DNA of 64,000 nucleotides from the NCBI GenBank assembly GCA_000745135.1, contig JQNH01000001.1:1116001-1180000 (forward strand), given 5' to 3'. Below are positions 35,064 to 43,551 of the stretch, one piece after another. The notes under the pieces are model-generated. The model saw nothing but the letters and a program-made list of their open reading frames with translations, made no database searches and was not told where the DNA came from. The DNA is from Rhizobiales bacterium YIM 77505. Its GTDB lineage: Bacteria; Pseudomonadota; Alphaproteobacteria; Rhizobiales; Beijerinckiaceae. How positions within the stretch are numbered: position 1 is the stretch's first letter; every line of letters begins with the position of its first letter. The position numbers and the translations under genes are program-made.

Positions 35064-35852
35064 TCAGCACACGGCCTTTCCGCACTGGCGAACGCTCGAA
35101 ACGGTCTGGCGCAGGGGCTCCGACCCGACCGCCCCGGAGATCACCTCGTTGCCGATGATGAAGGCCGGCGTCCCGGTCAGTCCGAGCCGATCCCCGAGCG
35201 CCACGTTCTCCTGCAGGACGGCGCGCACCTCGGGGCTGTCCACATCTTTCTGCAGCCTCGTCAGATCGACGCCCATCTCCTTGGCGACGGCGAGCGCCCG
35301 TTCGCCGTTGACGCGGCCGCGGGTCTCCATGAGCTTCACGTGATATTCGAACAGCTTTTCGCCCTTGAGCTGCTTGCCGACTGCAAGCGACACGCGGCTT
35401 GCCTCGACCGAATCCGGGCCGAGCACCGGAAAGTCCTTCAGCACGAGACGCATTTTCGGGTCGCTCTTCAGGAGGGACCGCATGTCGCCAAGGGCTTTCT
35501 TGCAGAAGCCGCAGTTGTAGTCGAAGAACTCGACCACCGTCACGTCTCCTGCGGGATTGCCGGCCACGATGTCGTGGGGTGACCGGAGCAGGGCATCCTT
35601 CGACTGGGCGAGGGCTGCCTCCTGGGCCACCTTCTGAGCCTCGCTTTGACGGCGTTCGAGCTCCGCCATGACGTCCTGCAGGATCTCCGGATTGCTCAGA
35701 AGGTACTCCCGGACGATCCGTTCGATGGCTTGGCGCTGCTGGTCGGTGAAGGCGGGCGCCTGGGCAGGCGCCGTCGCGGGTACGAGCCAGAGGGCGCCGA
35801 GGCATGCGGCTCCAAGGGCGACGCCAGCCAGGGCGCGTGGGAAATGCTTCAT
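35064..35852 (-). CDS. DsbA family thioredoxin-fold protein
   Basis: 262-residue periplasmic thiol oxidoreductase. A signal peptide (LAGVALGAACLGALWLVPATAPAQA) is followed by an N-terminal helical region like that of Com1/ScsC-type proteins (FTDQQRQAIERIVREYLLSNPEILQDVMAELERRQ). The thioredoxin domain has active site YNCGFC and the cis-Pro loop TGTPAFIIGNEVI. Likely a disulfide oxidase or isomerase. Single leftward gene; 87 bp separate it from the M48 protease gene on the same strand. Confidence 0.93.
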   Translation of the reverse strand: MKHFPRALAGVALGAACLGALWLVPATAPAQAPAFTDQQRQAIERIVREYLLSNPEILQDVMAELERRQSEAQKVAQEAALAQSKDALLRSPHDIVAGNPAGDVTVVEFFDYNCGFCKKALGDMRSLLKSDPKMRLVLKDFPVLGPDSVEASRVSLAVGKQLKGEKLFEYHVKLMETRGRVNGERALAVAKEMGVDLTRLQKDVDSPEVRAVLQENVALGDRLGLTGTPAFIIGNEVISGAVGSEPLRQTVSSVRQCGKAVC

Positions 35853-35938
35853 GTCTCAGTCCTCGCGATCGGCGTTTTATGCCGTCTCTAGCCTAATCCA
35901 ATGGAGATGACCCGTCGTAAAGATCCGGTGCCGCTCCG

Positions 35939-37351
35939 TCAGGTCTTGCCGGGCGGCCGGGCGTTCATGATGTCTTCCGCCTTGAGGTAGCCCGGGGAGC
36001 CAGGGCGGAGCTTCTCCATCGCGCGGCTCGCCTGGGTGTGCGCCATCTTGTAATCGCCGGCGTTCAAATAGGCCTGTGCGGCTGCAAGTTCGGCCATGGC
36101 GATGTCGCCCTTGCGTCCATAGGCGGTGGCAAGGTGCTGGAAGGCATCGGCGGATTCCGGTTCACGCTGGGTGGCCCAGGTGAGTTCCCGAATCGCCTCA
36201 TCGAGGAGCTTGGGATCGCCGGTCGCTAGAAGAGCGTGACCGAGCATGACCCGGATCGGGACGCCTTGCGGCGCGAGCGACGCGGCGCGACGGAGCGGAC
36301 CGATAGCCTCGCGCGCACGGCCGCTTTCAAGCAGGGCCTGGCCCTTCAGCTCATGGAAATAGGCATTGCCCGGCTGTTCCTGGATGAGCCCGTCGATCGT
36401 CGTCAGGGCTTCGGAGAGGCGGCCGGTGCGGTAAGCCAAGACAGCCCGGGCGTAGCGGGCGGGGGCGGACGTGTCGCGCGAGGGGTAGCGCCGCATGACG
36501 GTGTCGGCACGCCCGACAAAGCCGAAGAGTTTGGCGCGCATGAGATCATGGCGCGCCTGCAGCGCAGGAGGGTCCTTGGCTTCGAAATGAGGGCTCTGCT
36601 TGGCGAGCGTCTCGAGCTGGGCGATGCGCTCGAGCGGCAGGGGATGGCTCATCAGGTAGGGATCGACCGCCGTTGAACGGAACAGGCCCGCATCCGCGAA
36701 GCGGCGGAAGGTCGTCAGCATGCCCTTCGGGGACTGGCCGGTGGCCTTGAGGTAGCGGACCGCCGCCTGGTCTGCGGCCTGCTCCTCCGAGCGCTGATAG
36801 GAGAGGAGGCTCCGCTTCACGAGCTCCTGGCCCCCGAGCATCACGCCCATGGCCCCCGTGCCGGTGTTGCCGATGGCGCCCCGCGACTGCGCCGCTCCGA
36901 CCACCGCGCCGGCCCCAAGCAGCATGCCGGCCACCGAGAGGATCTGCGCCTTGGCCACCTCCTGACGCAGACGGGCGAGGTGGCCTCCGGCGATGTGACC
37001 TGTCTCATGCGCGAGGACCCCGATGATTTCGTTCGGGGTCTCCGCCTCCATCAGCGCTCCGACATTGATGAAGATCTTCTGCCCGTTGGCGACGAAGGCG
37101 TTGAAGGCCTGGTTGTTGAGAAGGATGATTTGAGTGGCCTTGGCATTGATGCCGGCCGCCCGGAAGATGGGCGTCGCGTAGTCGCGCAGAAGCTGCTCGG
37201 TCTCCGCATCACGCACGATCGGCAGTTTCGGGGTGTTCTCCGCGACGGCGACCTGGGGCAAGACCACCAGGGCGGCCCCCATTCCGATCCGGGCGATCTG
37301 CCGCAGCGATCGGCTCCCAAGAGAAAGCACCGGGGACAAAAAGGCGGACAT
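35939..37351 (-). CDS. M48 family metalloprotease with TPR repeats (BepA-like)
   Basis: 470-residue periplasmic zinc protease. Signal peptide IARIGMGAALVVLPQVAVA; zinc-binding VLAHETGHIAGGH (HExxH) and downstream Glu in RSEEQAADQAAVRYL; then a C-terminal half of TPR-like repeats (ARYARAVLAYRTGRLSEALTTIDGLIQEQPGNAYFHELKGQALLESGRAREA and following). The architecture is that of BepA/YfgC, which acts in outer-membrane protein quality control and LptD assembly. The start at 37351 gives the signal peptide; the longer frame is not supported. Divergent from the aminotransferase gene. Confidence 0.92.
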   Translation of the reverse strand: MSAFLSPVLSLGSRSLRQIARIGMGAALVVLPQVAVAENTPKLPIVRDAETEQLLRDYATPIFRAAGINAKATQIILLNNQAFNAFVANGQKIFINVGALMEAETPNEIIGVLAHETGHIAGGHLARLRQEVAKAQILSVAGMLLGAGAVVGAAQSRGAIGNTGTGAMGVMLGGQELVKRSLLSYQRSEEQAADQAAVRYLKATGQSPKGMLTTFRRFADAGLFRSTAVDPYLMSHPLPLERIAQLETLAKQSPHFEAKDPPALQARHDLMRAKLFGFVGRADTVMRRYPSRDTSAPARYARAVLAYRTGRLSEALTTIDGLIQEQPGNAYFHELKGQALLESGRAREAIGPLRRAASLAPQGVPIRVMLGHALLATGDPKLLDEAIRELTWATQREPESADAFQHLATAYGRKGDIAMAELAAAQAYLNAGDYKMAHTQASRAMEKLRPGSPGYLKAEDIMNARPPGKT

Positions 37352-37473
37352 GGCCTCTTGAGTTATCGAGGTTCGGGAAGAATGGTCAAATCGCCGGGCG
37401 CTTACGCTTGGCCGCCCTCGTCGCGCGCTTGAGCCGCCAGCGCCGAACCAATACGGATCGACCCGTGCCATCG

Positions 37474-38652
37474 ATGACAGTCCCCCCGACAGATCCTGCC
37501 TTGCCCATCGCGCGCCGCATCGAGCGGGTGGCCCCGTTCCTGGCCATGGACGTATTGGCGGCGGCCGCGGCAAAAGAAAGGCGAGGGGACAGCGTGGTCC
37601 ATATGGAGGTCGGCCAGCCCTCCGCCCCGGCTCCTCGCGCCGCCCGCGAGGCGGCCAAGAAGGTGCTGGAATCAGGATCCATCGGATATACGGAGGCGCT
37701 CGGCATCACGCCCCTGCGCGAGCGCATCACCCGCCACTATCGCGACACCTATGGGGTGACGATCACCCCCGAGCGGGTGATCGTCACCACCGGATCCTCG
37801 GCTGGGTTCGTGCTGACGTTCCTAAGCCTCTTCAACCCTGGCGAGCGGGTGGCGATCACAGCCCCAGGTTATCCCGCCTACCGCAATATCCTGGAAGCGC
37901 TCGATCTGGAGCCCGCGGCCATTCCGCTGATGAAGGACACGGGGTGGATCATGACGGCGGATGCGGTCGCGCGCCGCCACGCCCAAAATCGGCTTGCGGG
38001 CGTGCTCGCCATGAGCCCCGCCAATCCCTCCGGCACGATGATCCAGGCAGAGGCGCTGCGTGCTTTGAGCAAGACCTGCAAAGCATTGGGCCTCTGGCTC
38101 GTCTCGGACGAGATCTATCACGGCCTGACCTATGGAGCCGAGGCTTCGACAGCCCTTTCGTTCAATGACGAGGCGATCGTCATCAACTCCTTCTCGAAAT
38201 ATTACTGCATGACCGGCTGGCGCATAGGCTGGATGGTGGTGCCGGAACGGCTCGTGCGGCCCATCGAGCGCCTTGCCCAGAACCTTTACATCTCGCCGCC
38301 CTACCTCTCCCAGGTGGCGGCGCTTGCCGCCTTCGACGCCGTCGAGGAGCTCGAGGTGGTGAGGGCCGGCTATGCGCGGAACCGCGCCCTCCTTCTGGAG
38401 GAGCTGCCCCGATTGGGGCTGAGCGACATGCATCCGGTGGACGGGGCCTTCTACATCTATGCGGATGTTGCCCGCTTCACCAATGACTCCGTCGCCTTCT
38501 GCAAGCGGATGCTCGACGAAGCGGGCGTGGCCGCGACACCAGGCATGGACTTCGACCCGGTCGAAGGCGCGCATTACGTCCGCTTTTCCTTCGCCGGCTC
38601 GGAGGAGGAGTGCCGCGAGGCGGTGAGGCGCCTCGCGGCATGGCTGAAATAG
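37474..38652 (+). CDS. Class I/II pyridoxal-phosphate aminotransferase
   Basis: 392-residue PLP-dependent aminotransferase of fold type I. Visible: SIGYTEALGITPLRERITRHY, VTTGSSAGFVLTFLSLFNPGERV, SPANPSGTM (binds substrate carboxylate and PLP), SDEIYHGLTY (Asp binding the pyridine N) and the PLP lysine in NSFSKYYCMTGWRIGW. Similar to aspartate- and aromatic-type aminotransferases; the amino donor cannot be told. ATG 37474 chosen; the frame is open to 37408. Convergent with rne, 5 bp apart. Confidence 0.93.
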   Translation: MTVPPTDPALPIARRIERVAPFLAMDVLAAAAAKERRGDSVVHMEVGQPSAPAPRAAREAAKKVLESGSIGYTEALGITPLRERITRHYRDTYGVTITPERVIVTTGSSAGFVLTFLSLFNPGERVAITAPGYPAYRNILEALDLEPAAIPLMKDTGWIMTADAVARRHAQNRLAGVLAMSPANPSGTMIQAEALRALSKTCKALGLWLVSDEIYHGLTYGAEASTALSFNDEAIVINSFSKYYCMTGWRIGWMVVPERLVRPIERLAQNLYISPPYLSQVAALAAFDAVEELEVVRAGYARNRALLLEELPRLGLSDMHPVDGAFYIYADVARFTNDSVAFCKRMLDEAGVAATPGMDFDPVEGAHYVRFSFAGSEEECREAVRRLAAWLK

Positions 38653-38657
38653 AGAGG

Positions 38658-41582
38658 TCAGGCGGAGGAGGAGCCGCCGCTGAACGCTGCCTTGGCGCGC
38701 GACCACCAGCCGGCGCGCTTGGGACGGTCCGGATCGGGAGGCGTCAGCACGATCGCAACGGGCTCGGGTTCGGGTTCGGCCGGCTTTGACGGGACCTCGG
38801 CGGCGGCTGTCGCCATCGGCGCGTCGGTCGGCATGACGGCTTCCCTGGTCCCTGTATCGTCCACGAGGGCCGGTGCGGCCGATGACGAAGGTTCCACCTC
38901 CGGGGCGAGGGAGGTGTCGGTAGAGGGCTCCGTTAACGCGTGGGATGACGCAGCTTCCATGGCCGGAAGCGGTTCCGGCCCCTCCACGCCTTGCTCGTCG
39001 GTGGTGGCGTGGACAGAGCGCTCCGCCTCGCGGTCCTGCCAGCGGTCGCGGCCGCGTCGGCGGCGCCGGCCGCCGCGCTCCCGCCGCTCGGCCGGGGCGC
39101 TTGCGTCCTCCGGTTCGGCTGGGCCGGCATCCTCGAACCCGCCCTGCTCGCCCGCTTGCTGATCGTCCGCGACGCCGATCTCGGACCCAGCATGGTACTC
39201 CTCCCGTGCCTCGCCCCCGCGTCCGCGGCGACGCCGGCGACGGCGGCGGCGGCGACCGCCTTCCTCGTCCCGGCTTTCTTCGGGTTCCCCGAGGCGGCTT
39301 GCCTCCGCCTCATCGGACTCCTCGGCTGGCGCCTCCGGCTCCTCGAAATCCTCGGGAGGCGCAACGGCGTCGATCTGCACGCTCGTGATCGCCGGGCGGG
39401 GTTCCAGCCGAGTGACCGGATCAAGGCGATCGATCGCAAAGGCGGCTGCGCCGGTGAGCTGCTCGTCAGCCACGATGCTGATGTTCACGCCGAAGCGCTC
39501 TTCCAGCTCCCGCAGGTGGGAGCGCTTCTGATTGAGGATGTAGAAGGCGACCGCGGTGCGCGTGCGCACGGCGAGATTGTGCGTCGCGCTCTTGATCAGA
39601 GCTTCTTCGACGGAGCGCAGGATCTGAAGCGCCACGGAGGGCGTGGCGCGCACATGCCCGGACCCTCCGCAATGGGGGCACGGCACCGACGACGATTCCA
39701 GCACGCCCGTCCGAATGCGCTGGCGGGACATCTCCAGGAGTCCGAACGGAGAGATGCGGCCGACCTGGATGCGGGCGCGATCGTTCTTCAAGCACTCGTT
39801 GAGGCGCTTCTCGACGGCGCGGTTGTTCCGCTTCTCCTCCATGTCGATGAAGTCGATGACAATGAGGCCGGCGAGGTCGCGCAGGCGGAGCTGCCGGGCG
39901 ATCTCCTCGGCCGCCTCGAGGTTCGTCTTCAGCGCCGTGTCCTCGATATTGTGCTCGCGCGTCGCCCGGCCCGAATTGACGTCGATCGACACGAGGGCTT
40001 CCGTCGGGTTGATGACGAGATAGCCACCCGACTTCAGCGTCACGTGGTTCGAGAACATGGCATCGAGCTGTTGCTCGACGCCGTATCGGGCAAAGAGCGG
40101 CTGCGGGTCTCGGTAGGGCTTCACCACCTTCGCATGGCTCGGCATGAGCATGCGCATGAATTCCTTGGCTTCCCGGTAGGCGTCGTCCCCGGCCACAAGG
40201 ATTTCATCGATGTCCTTGTTGTAGAGATCGCGGATGGCCCGCTTGATCAGGGAGCCCTCCTCATAGACGAGGGCCGGCGCCGTCGACCGAAGGGTGAGCT
40301 CGCGCACGCTCTCCCAGAGGCGCATCAGGTACTCGAAGTCGCGCTTGATCTCCTGGCGGGTGCGCGAAGCGCCGGCGGTGCGCAGAATAACGCCCATTCC
40401 TTCCGGCACCTCGAGCTCCTGGGCGATTTCCTTGAGGCGCTTCCGATCGGCGGCGTTGGTGATCTTGCGCGAGATGCCGCCGCCGCGCCCGGTGTTCGGC
40501 ATCAGCACCGAATAGCGGCCGGCGAGGGAGAGATAGGTGGTGAGCGCCGCGCCCTTGTTGCCGCGCTCCTCCTTGACCACCTGGACCAGCATGATTTGCC
40601 GGCGCTTGATGACTTCCTGGATTTTGTACTGCCGTCGCAAAGGCCGGCGCCGCTCGGGCAATTCCTCGAGGGCATCGCCTCGCCCGCCGACTTGCTCGAT
40701 CGGCTGCTCCGTCTCGTCGTCGAGGTCCTCGCCGGGCTGGTCGCCCGGATCTTCCACCTCAACCGGGCTCACCTGGCCCTCGAAAGCCGAGCGTGGCGCG
40801 GTCGTTTCGTCGTCGCTGCCTTCTTCCGCTGTGGACGCCTCCAGCTCCTGAGGAGCAAGATCGTCGTCGGCCGTCGTCGCGTTCGGCGACACGCCCTCGC
40901 GCGACACCTGTGAGGAGGCATTCCACTCGCCCGCCGGGAGCTCGCCGCCCGTCCCTTCGGCTTCTGACCCGATGGACGGGGCTTCGGCGCCGCCGTCCGA
41001 CCCTGCGGCCTCGGCCGTTGACAGCGCCGCATTCGGAAGGTCGGCCGCGGGCTCGGCTTCGACCTCAGCCGGGCTCATTTCGCCGTCGAGGCGAGGTTCG
41101 GCATCGCCCGATTGAACCTCGGCGAGGGGCGTAGCCAGCTCGGAGGAAAGGTCGGCTCGCTGCCCCTCTTCGGAGGCCTCGCCGGCCAGCCGCTCGCTCC
41201 TGACGGCCTCGCCCGACCGCGCGGCCTCTTTTGCTGCGCTGCGCCGGCGCGCCTCCTCGCGGCGCCGCTCCTCTTCGCGCTCTTCCTCCCGCTCGGCGCG
41301 GGCTTCCTCCTCCAGCAGCGCCTGCCGGTCGGCGACGGGGATCTGATAATAATCGGGGTGGATCTCGCTGAACGCCAGGAAGCCATGGCGGTTGCCGCCA
41401 TATTCCACGAAAGCGGCCTGGAGCGAGGGCTCCACCCGGGTCACTTTGGCGAGGTAGATGTTGCCGCGAAGCTGCTTGCGGCTAGCGGACTCGAAGTCGA
41501 ACTCCTCGACCCTCTGGCCGCGGACCACCACTACCCGCGTCTCTTCCGGGTGGGTGGCATCGATAAGCATTTTGTTTGCCAT
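38658..41582 (-). CDS. rne: Ribonuclease E
   Basis: 974-residue endoribonuclease, core of the RNA degradosome. The N-terminal S1 domain (MANKMLIDATHPEETRVVVVRGQRVEEFDFES...GNIYLAKVTRVEPSLQAAFVEYGGNRHGFL) is split by a charged insertion of roughly 230 residues rich in Glu, Ala and Ser. The S1 domain resumes at IQEVIKRRQIMLVQVVKEERGNKGAALTTYLSLAGRY. The DNase I-like catalytic domain (YLVINPTEALVSIDVNSGR; LAGLIVIDFIDMEEKRNNRAVEKRL) and the zinc-link CPHCGGSGHVR follow. The C-terminal 250 residues are acidic and disordered with Arg-rich patches, the degradosome scaffold. ATG 41582 starts the conserved part; its mRNA leader is long. Confidence 0.96.
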   Translation of the reverse strand: MANKMLIDATHPEETRVVVVRGQRVEEFDFESASRKQLRGNIYLAKVTRVEPSLQAAFVEYGGNRHGFLAFSEIHPDYYQIPVADRQALLEEEARAEREEEREEERRREEARRRSAAKEAARSGEAVRSERLAGEASEEGQRADLSSELATPLAEVQSGDAEPRLDGEMSPAEVEAEPAADLPNAALSTAEAAGSDGGAEAPSIGSEAEGTGGELPAGEWNASSQVSREGVSPNATTADDDLAPQELEASTAEEGSDDETTAPRSAFEGQVSPVEVEDPGDQPGEDLDDETEQPIEQVGGRGDALEELPERRRPLRRQYKIQEVIKRRQIMLVQVVKEERGNKGAALTTYLSLAGRYSVLMPNTGRGGGISRKITNAADRKRLKEIAQELEVPEGMGVILRTAGASRTRQEIKRDFEYLMRLWESVRELTLRSTAPALVYEEGSLIKRAIRDLYNKDIDEILVAGDDAYREAKEFMRMLMPSHAKVVKPYRDPQPLFARYGVEQQLDAMFSNHVTLKSGGYLVINPTEALVSIDVNSGRATREHNIEDTALKTNLEAAEEIARQLRLRDLAGLIVIDFIDMEEKRNNRAVEKRLNECLKNDRARIQVGRISPFGLLEMSRQRIRTGVLESSSVPCPHCGGSGHVRATPSVALQILRSVEEALIKSATHNLAVRTRTAVAFYILNQKRSHLRELEERFGVNISIVADEQLTGAAAFAIDRLDPVTRLEPRPAITSVQIDAVAPPEDFEEPEAPAEESDEAEASRLGEPEESRDEEGGRRRRRRRRRRGRGGEAREEYHAGSEIGVADDQQAGEQGGFEDAGPAEPEDASAPAERRERGGRRRRRGRDRWQDREAERSVHATTDEQGVEGPEPLPAMEAASSHALTEPSTDTSLAPEVEPSSSAAPALVDDTGTREAVMPTDAPMATAAAEVPSKPAEPEPEPVAIVLTPPDPDRPKRAGWWSRAKAAFSGGSSSA

Positions 41583-42176
41583 GACGAACTCTCGACATGG
41601 CGGCCGTCGCAGCTCCCTCTCGCCAGTCGCCCGACGAGGGCTCGAGGCGTGACACGTGGCGCCGTCTCCAGGCGGGAGGCGGCAGGGTCTCAATGGGGAA
41701 AGCGTTGGCCGCCGTCGCGCACCGCGAACGGGCGCGCTTGGGGTTGACCTTGATCGCAGATCGAAGGGTGCCTGAGCGGGCGCGGAACGCACGCCGGTCG
41801 GCTGGCGCATTCACGAGTATCATCTCCGATCTCGCTTCTGCGCCCATCAATCTACGACCTTCCGAAATCGATGTGCCGGCTGACCGGCCACCGTCAAAAC
41901 CGGCGACGAAACGCCGCCTGAACAGATGCCGTCCAGGAGATTGCCGGGTGGTGCACGGGGTCCGTCAGGTCCGGCCGGATGGGCCGCTCCCGGGACCGCC
42001 GGCGGATTCGGTGATGCCGGACGGGATCGCGATCATTACAGACCGATTGCGGTCTTTGACAAGATGGGAACTTTGTTGCGAAAATGCAACACTCGCCTCG
42101 ATTGTATCCGAGGCAGGTGAAGGTTCGTTAACCACGCCACGCTACCGCTGAGAGCGGTCCGGGTGCGATAACGAGT
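41583..42176. other. Long divergent region holding the rne leader and amiC promoter
   Basis: 594 bp without a supported gene between divergent rne and amiC. rne messages have long self-regulatory 5' leaders in bacteria, so much of this may be the rne leader (inference). On the plus strand TTGACA (42056-42061) is followed after 18 bp by GAAAAT (42080-42085), a possible amiC promoter. Two hairpins, GTTGC/GCAAC (42075-42090) and GCCTCG/CGAGGC (42095-42114), lie before a GTTAACC at about 42128. Confidence 0.45.
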
Positions 42177-43409
42177 ATGAACCCCACGCCTCTCACACGG
42201 CTCGTCCTGGCATGGGTGGTGCTCGCTCTTACGGTCGGAAGCGCCGGTGCGACGCCTCAACCTGTGCCGCTCCGCATACCGGTTGCCATCGCCGCCGAGG
42301 CCAGAACGGAAGCGAGCAAGACCCGCCTCACCATAACCCTGTCGCAGGAGGTTGAGGCGCAGGGGTTCCTGATGGAGCGTCCGGACCGGGTGGTGATCGA
42401 GCTGCCCGAGATCAACTTTCAGCTGCCCCCACAGGCCGGCATCCGCCGGGACGGCCTGATCGCCTCCTTCCGCTACGGGTTGTATGCGCCCGACCGCTCG
42501 CGGATCGTCATTGATCTCACCCAGCCGGCCCTGATCTCCCGGCTCGACGTCACCACCCGCCCCTCTGATGGCGCGGCGCTGATGACGATCGAGCTCGTCC
42601 GCACGGATCGGGAGAGCTTCCGACAAGCGGTGAGGCCTCCTGACCCTCCCAGCACCGGGTCGATCTCCTCCTCTGCGGCGCCGGGCCCGGCCGATCCCCG
42701 GCCCCTCATCGTCCTCGATGCCGGGCACGGCGGCATCGATCCCGGCGCGCTCGCCTCGACCGGCGTGTTCGAGAAGGACATCGTCATCGCCTTCGCCCAT
42801 CGTCTGCGCGAGCGCCTACTGGCCGACGGCAACTACCGTGTGCTGTTGACCCGCGAGGGCGACGTGTTCGTTTCGCTTGACGAGCGGGTGCGGATGGCGC
42901 GGGCCGCCCGGGCCGACCTCTTCATCTCGATCCATGCCGATTCGATCTCGTCGGCGCCCCACGTTCGGGGCGGCACCGTTTATACGGGCGCAGAACGGGC
43001 GACCGACGCCGAATCCGCCAATCTCGCGGACCGCGAGAACCAGGCGGACGCGGTGGCCGGGCACGACAGCCGAGGCGGGTCGAATGAGGTTGCCGACATC
43101 CTTCATGAGCTCATGCTCCGGGAGACGCGGGGGTTCTCCCATCGCTTCGCGAAAAAGCTGCTCGGCCAGCTCGGCCCGGTCATGCCCCTGAGCAAGAAAC
43201 CCCATCGCGAAGCGGGTTTCCGCGTGCTTCGCGCCCCTGACGTGCCGTCGGTGTTGGTGGAGCTTGGCTATTTGTCTAGCCGCAAAGACATCGACCTGCT
43301 GACGTCGGATGCTTGGCGCGACCGCACCGCAGCCGCTATGACGGCGGCCATCAACCAGTTCTTCGGTGCCCGCGTTGCGGGGCAGCGTCTCGCCCCAGTT
43401 TCACCATAG
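42177..43409 (+). CDS. N-acetylmuramoyl-L-alanine amidase AmiC-type
   Basis: 410-residue periplasmic peptidoglycan amidase. Signal peptide LVLAWVVLALTVGSAGA, an AMIN domain (TRLTITLSQEVEAQGFLMERPDRVVIELPEINFQLP...) that targets the septum, then the Amidase_3 catalytic domain. Its zinc ligands lie in DAGHGGIDPGA (His), FEKDIVIAF (Glu) and SIHADSI (His), with the catalytic Glu in VLVELGYLS. Cleaves the peptide from glycan during cell separation. Upstream of mrcA on the same strand, the usual alphaproteobacterial order. Confidence 0.95.
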   Translation: MNPTPLTRLVLAWVVLALTVGSAGATPQPVPLRIPVAIAAEARTEASKTRLTITLSQEVEAQGFLMERPDRVVIELPEINFQLPPQAGIRRDGLIASFRYGLYAPDRSRIVIDLTQPALISRLDVTTRPSDGAALMTIELVRTDRESFRQAVRPPDPPSTGSISSSAAPGPADPRPLIVLDAGHGGIDPGALASTGVFEKDIVIAFAHRLRERLLADGNYRVLLTREGDVFVSLDERVRMARAARADLFISIHADSISSAPHVRGGTVYTGAERATDAESANLADRENQADAVAGHDSRGGSNEVADILHELMLRETRGFSHRFAKKLLGQLGPVMPLSKKPHREAGFRVLRAPDVPSVLVELGYLSSRKDIDLLTSDAWRDRTAAAMTAAINQFFGARVAGQRLAPVSP

Positions 43410-43551
43410 ATCGCGTGTCGAAGTGTCGTAGCAGGCGGCCGGGCGCTCGTGGTAGGTTAGAAACGGCCCGCGAGCCGGCGTTGGTTCACGGCTCGCACGC
43501 GTTCGGACCACGCCGCCGACCAGGCGCGAGAAGAACGAATCAGGACATGGA

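Noticed and set aside
38991-40913. 640-codon plus-strand frame opposite rne
   Set aside because: Shadow of rne; sequence is Arg/Asp/Leu-rich without known motifs.
41597-42151. 184-codon plus-strand frame in the rne-amiC gap
   Set aside because: Arg/Pro-rich, no ribosome site and no family resemblance; lies where the rne leader is expected.
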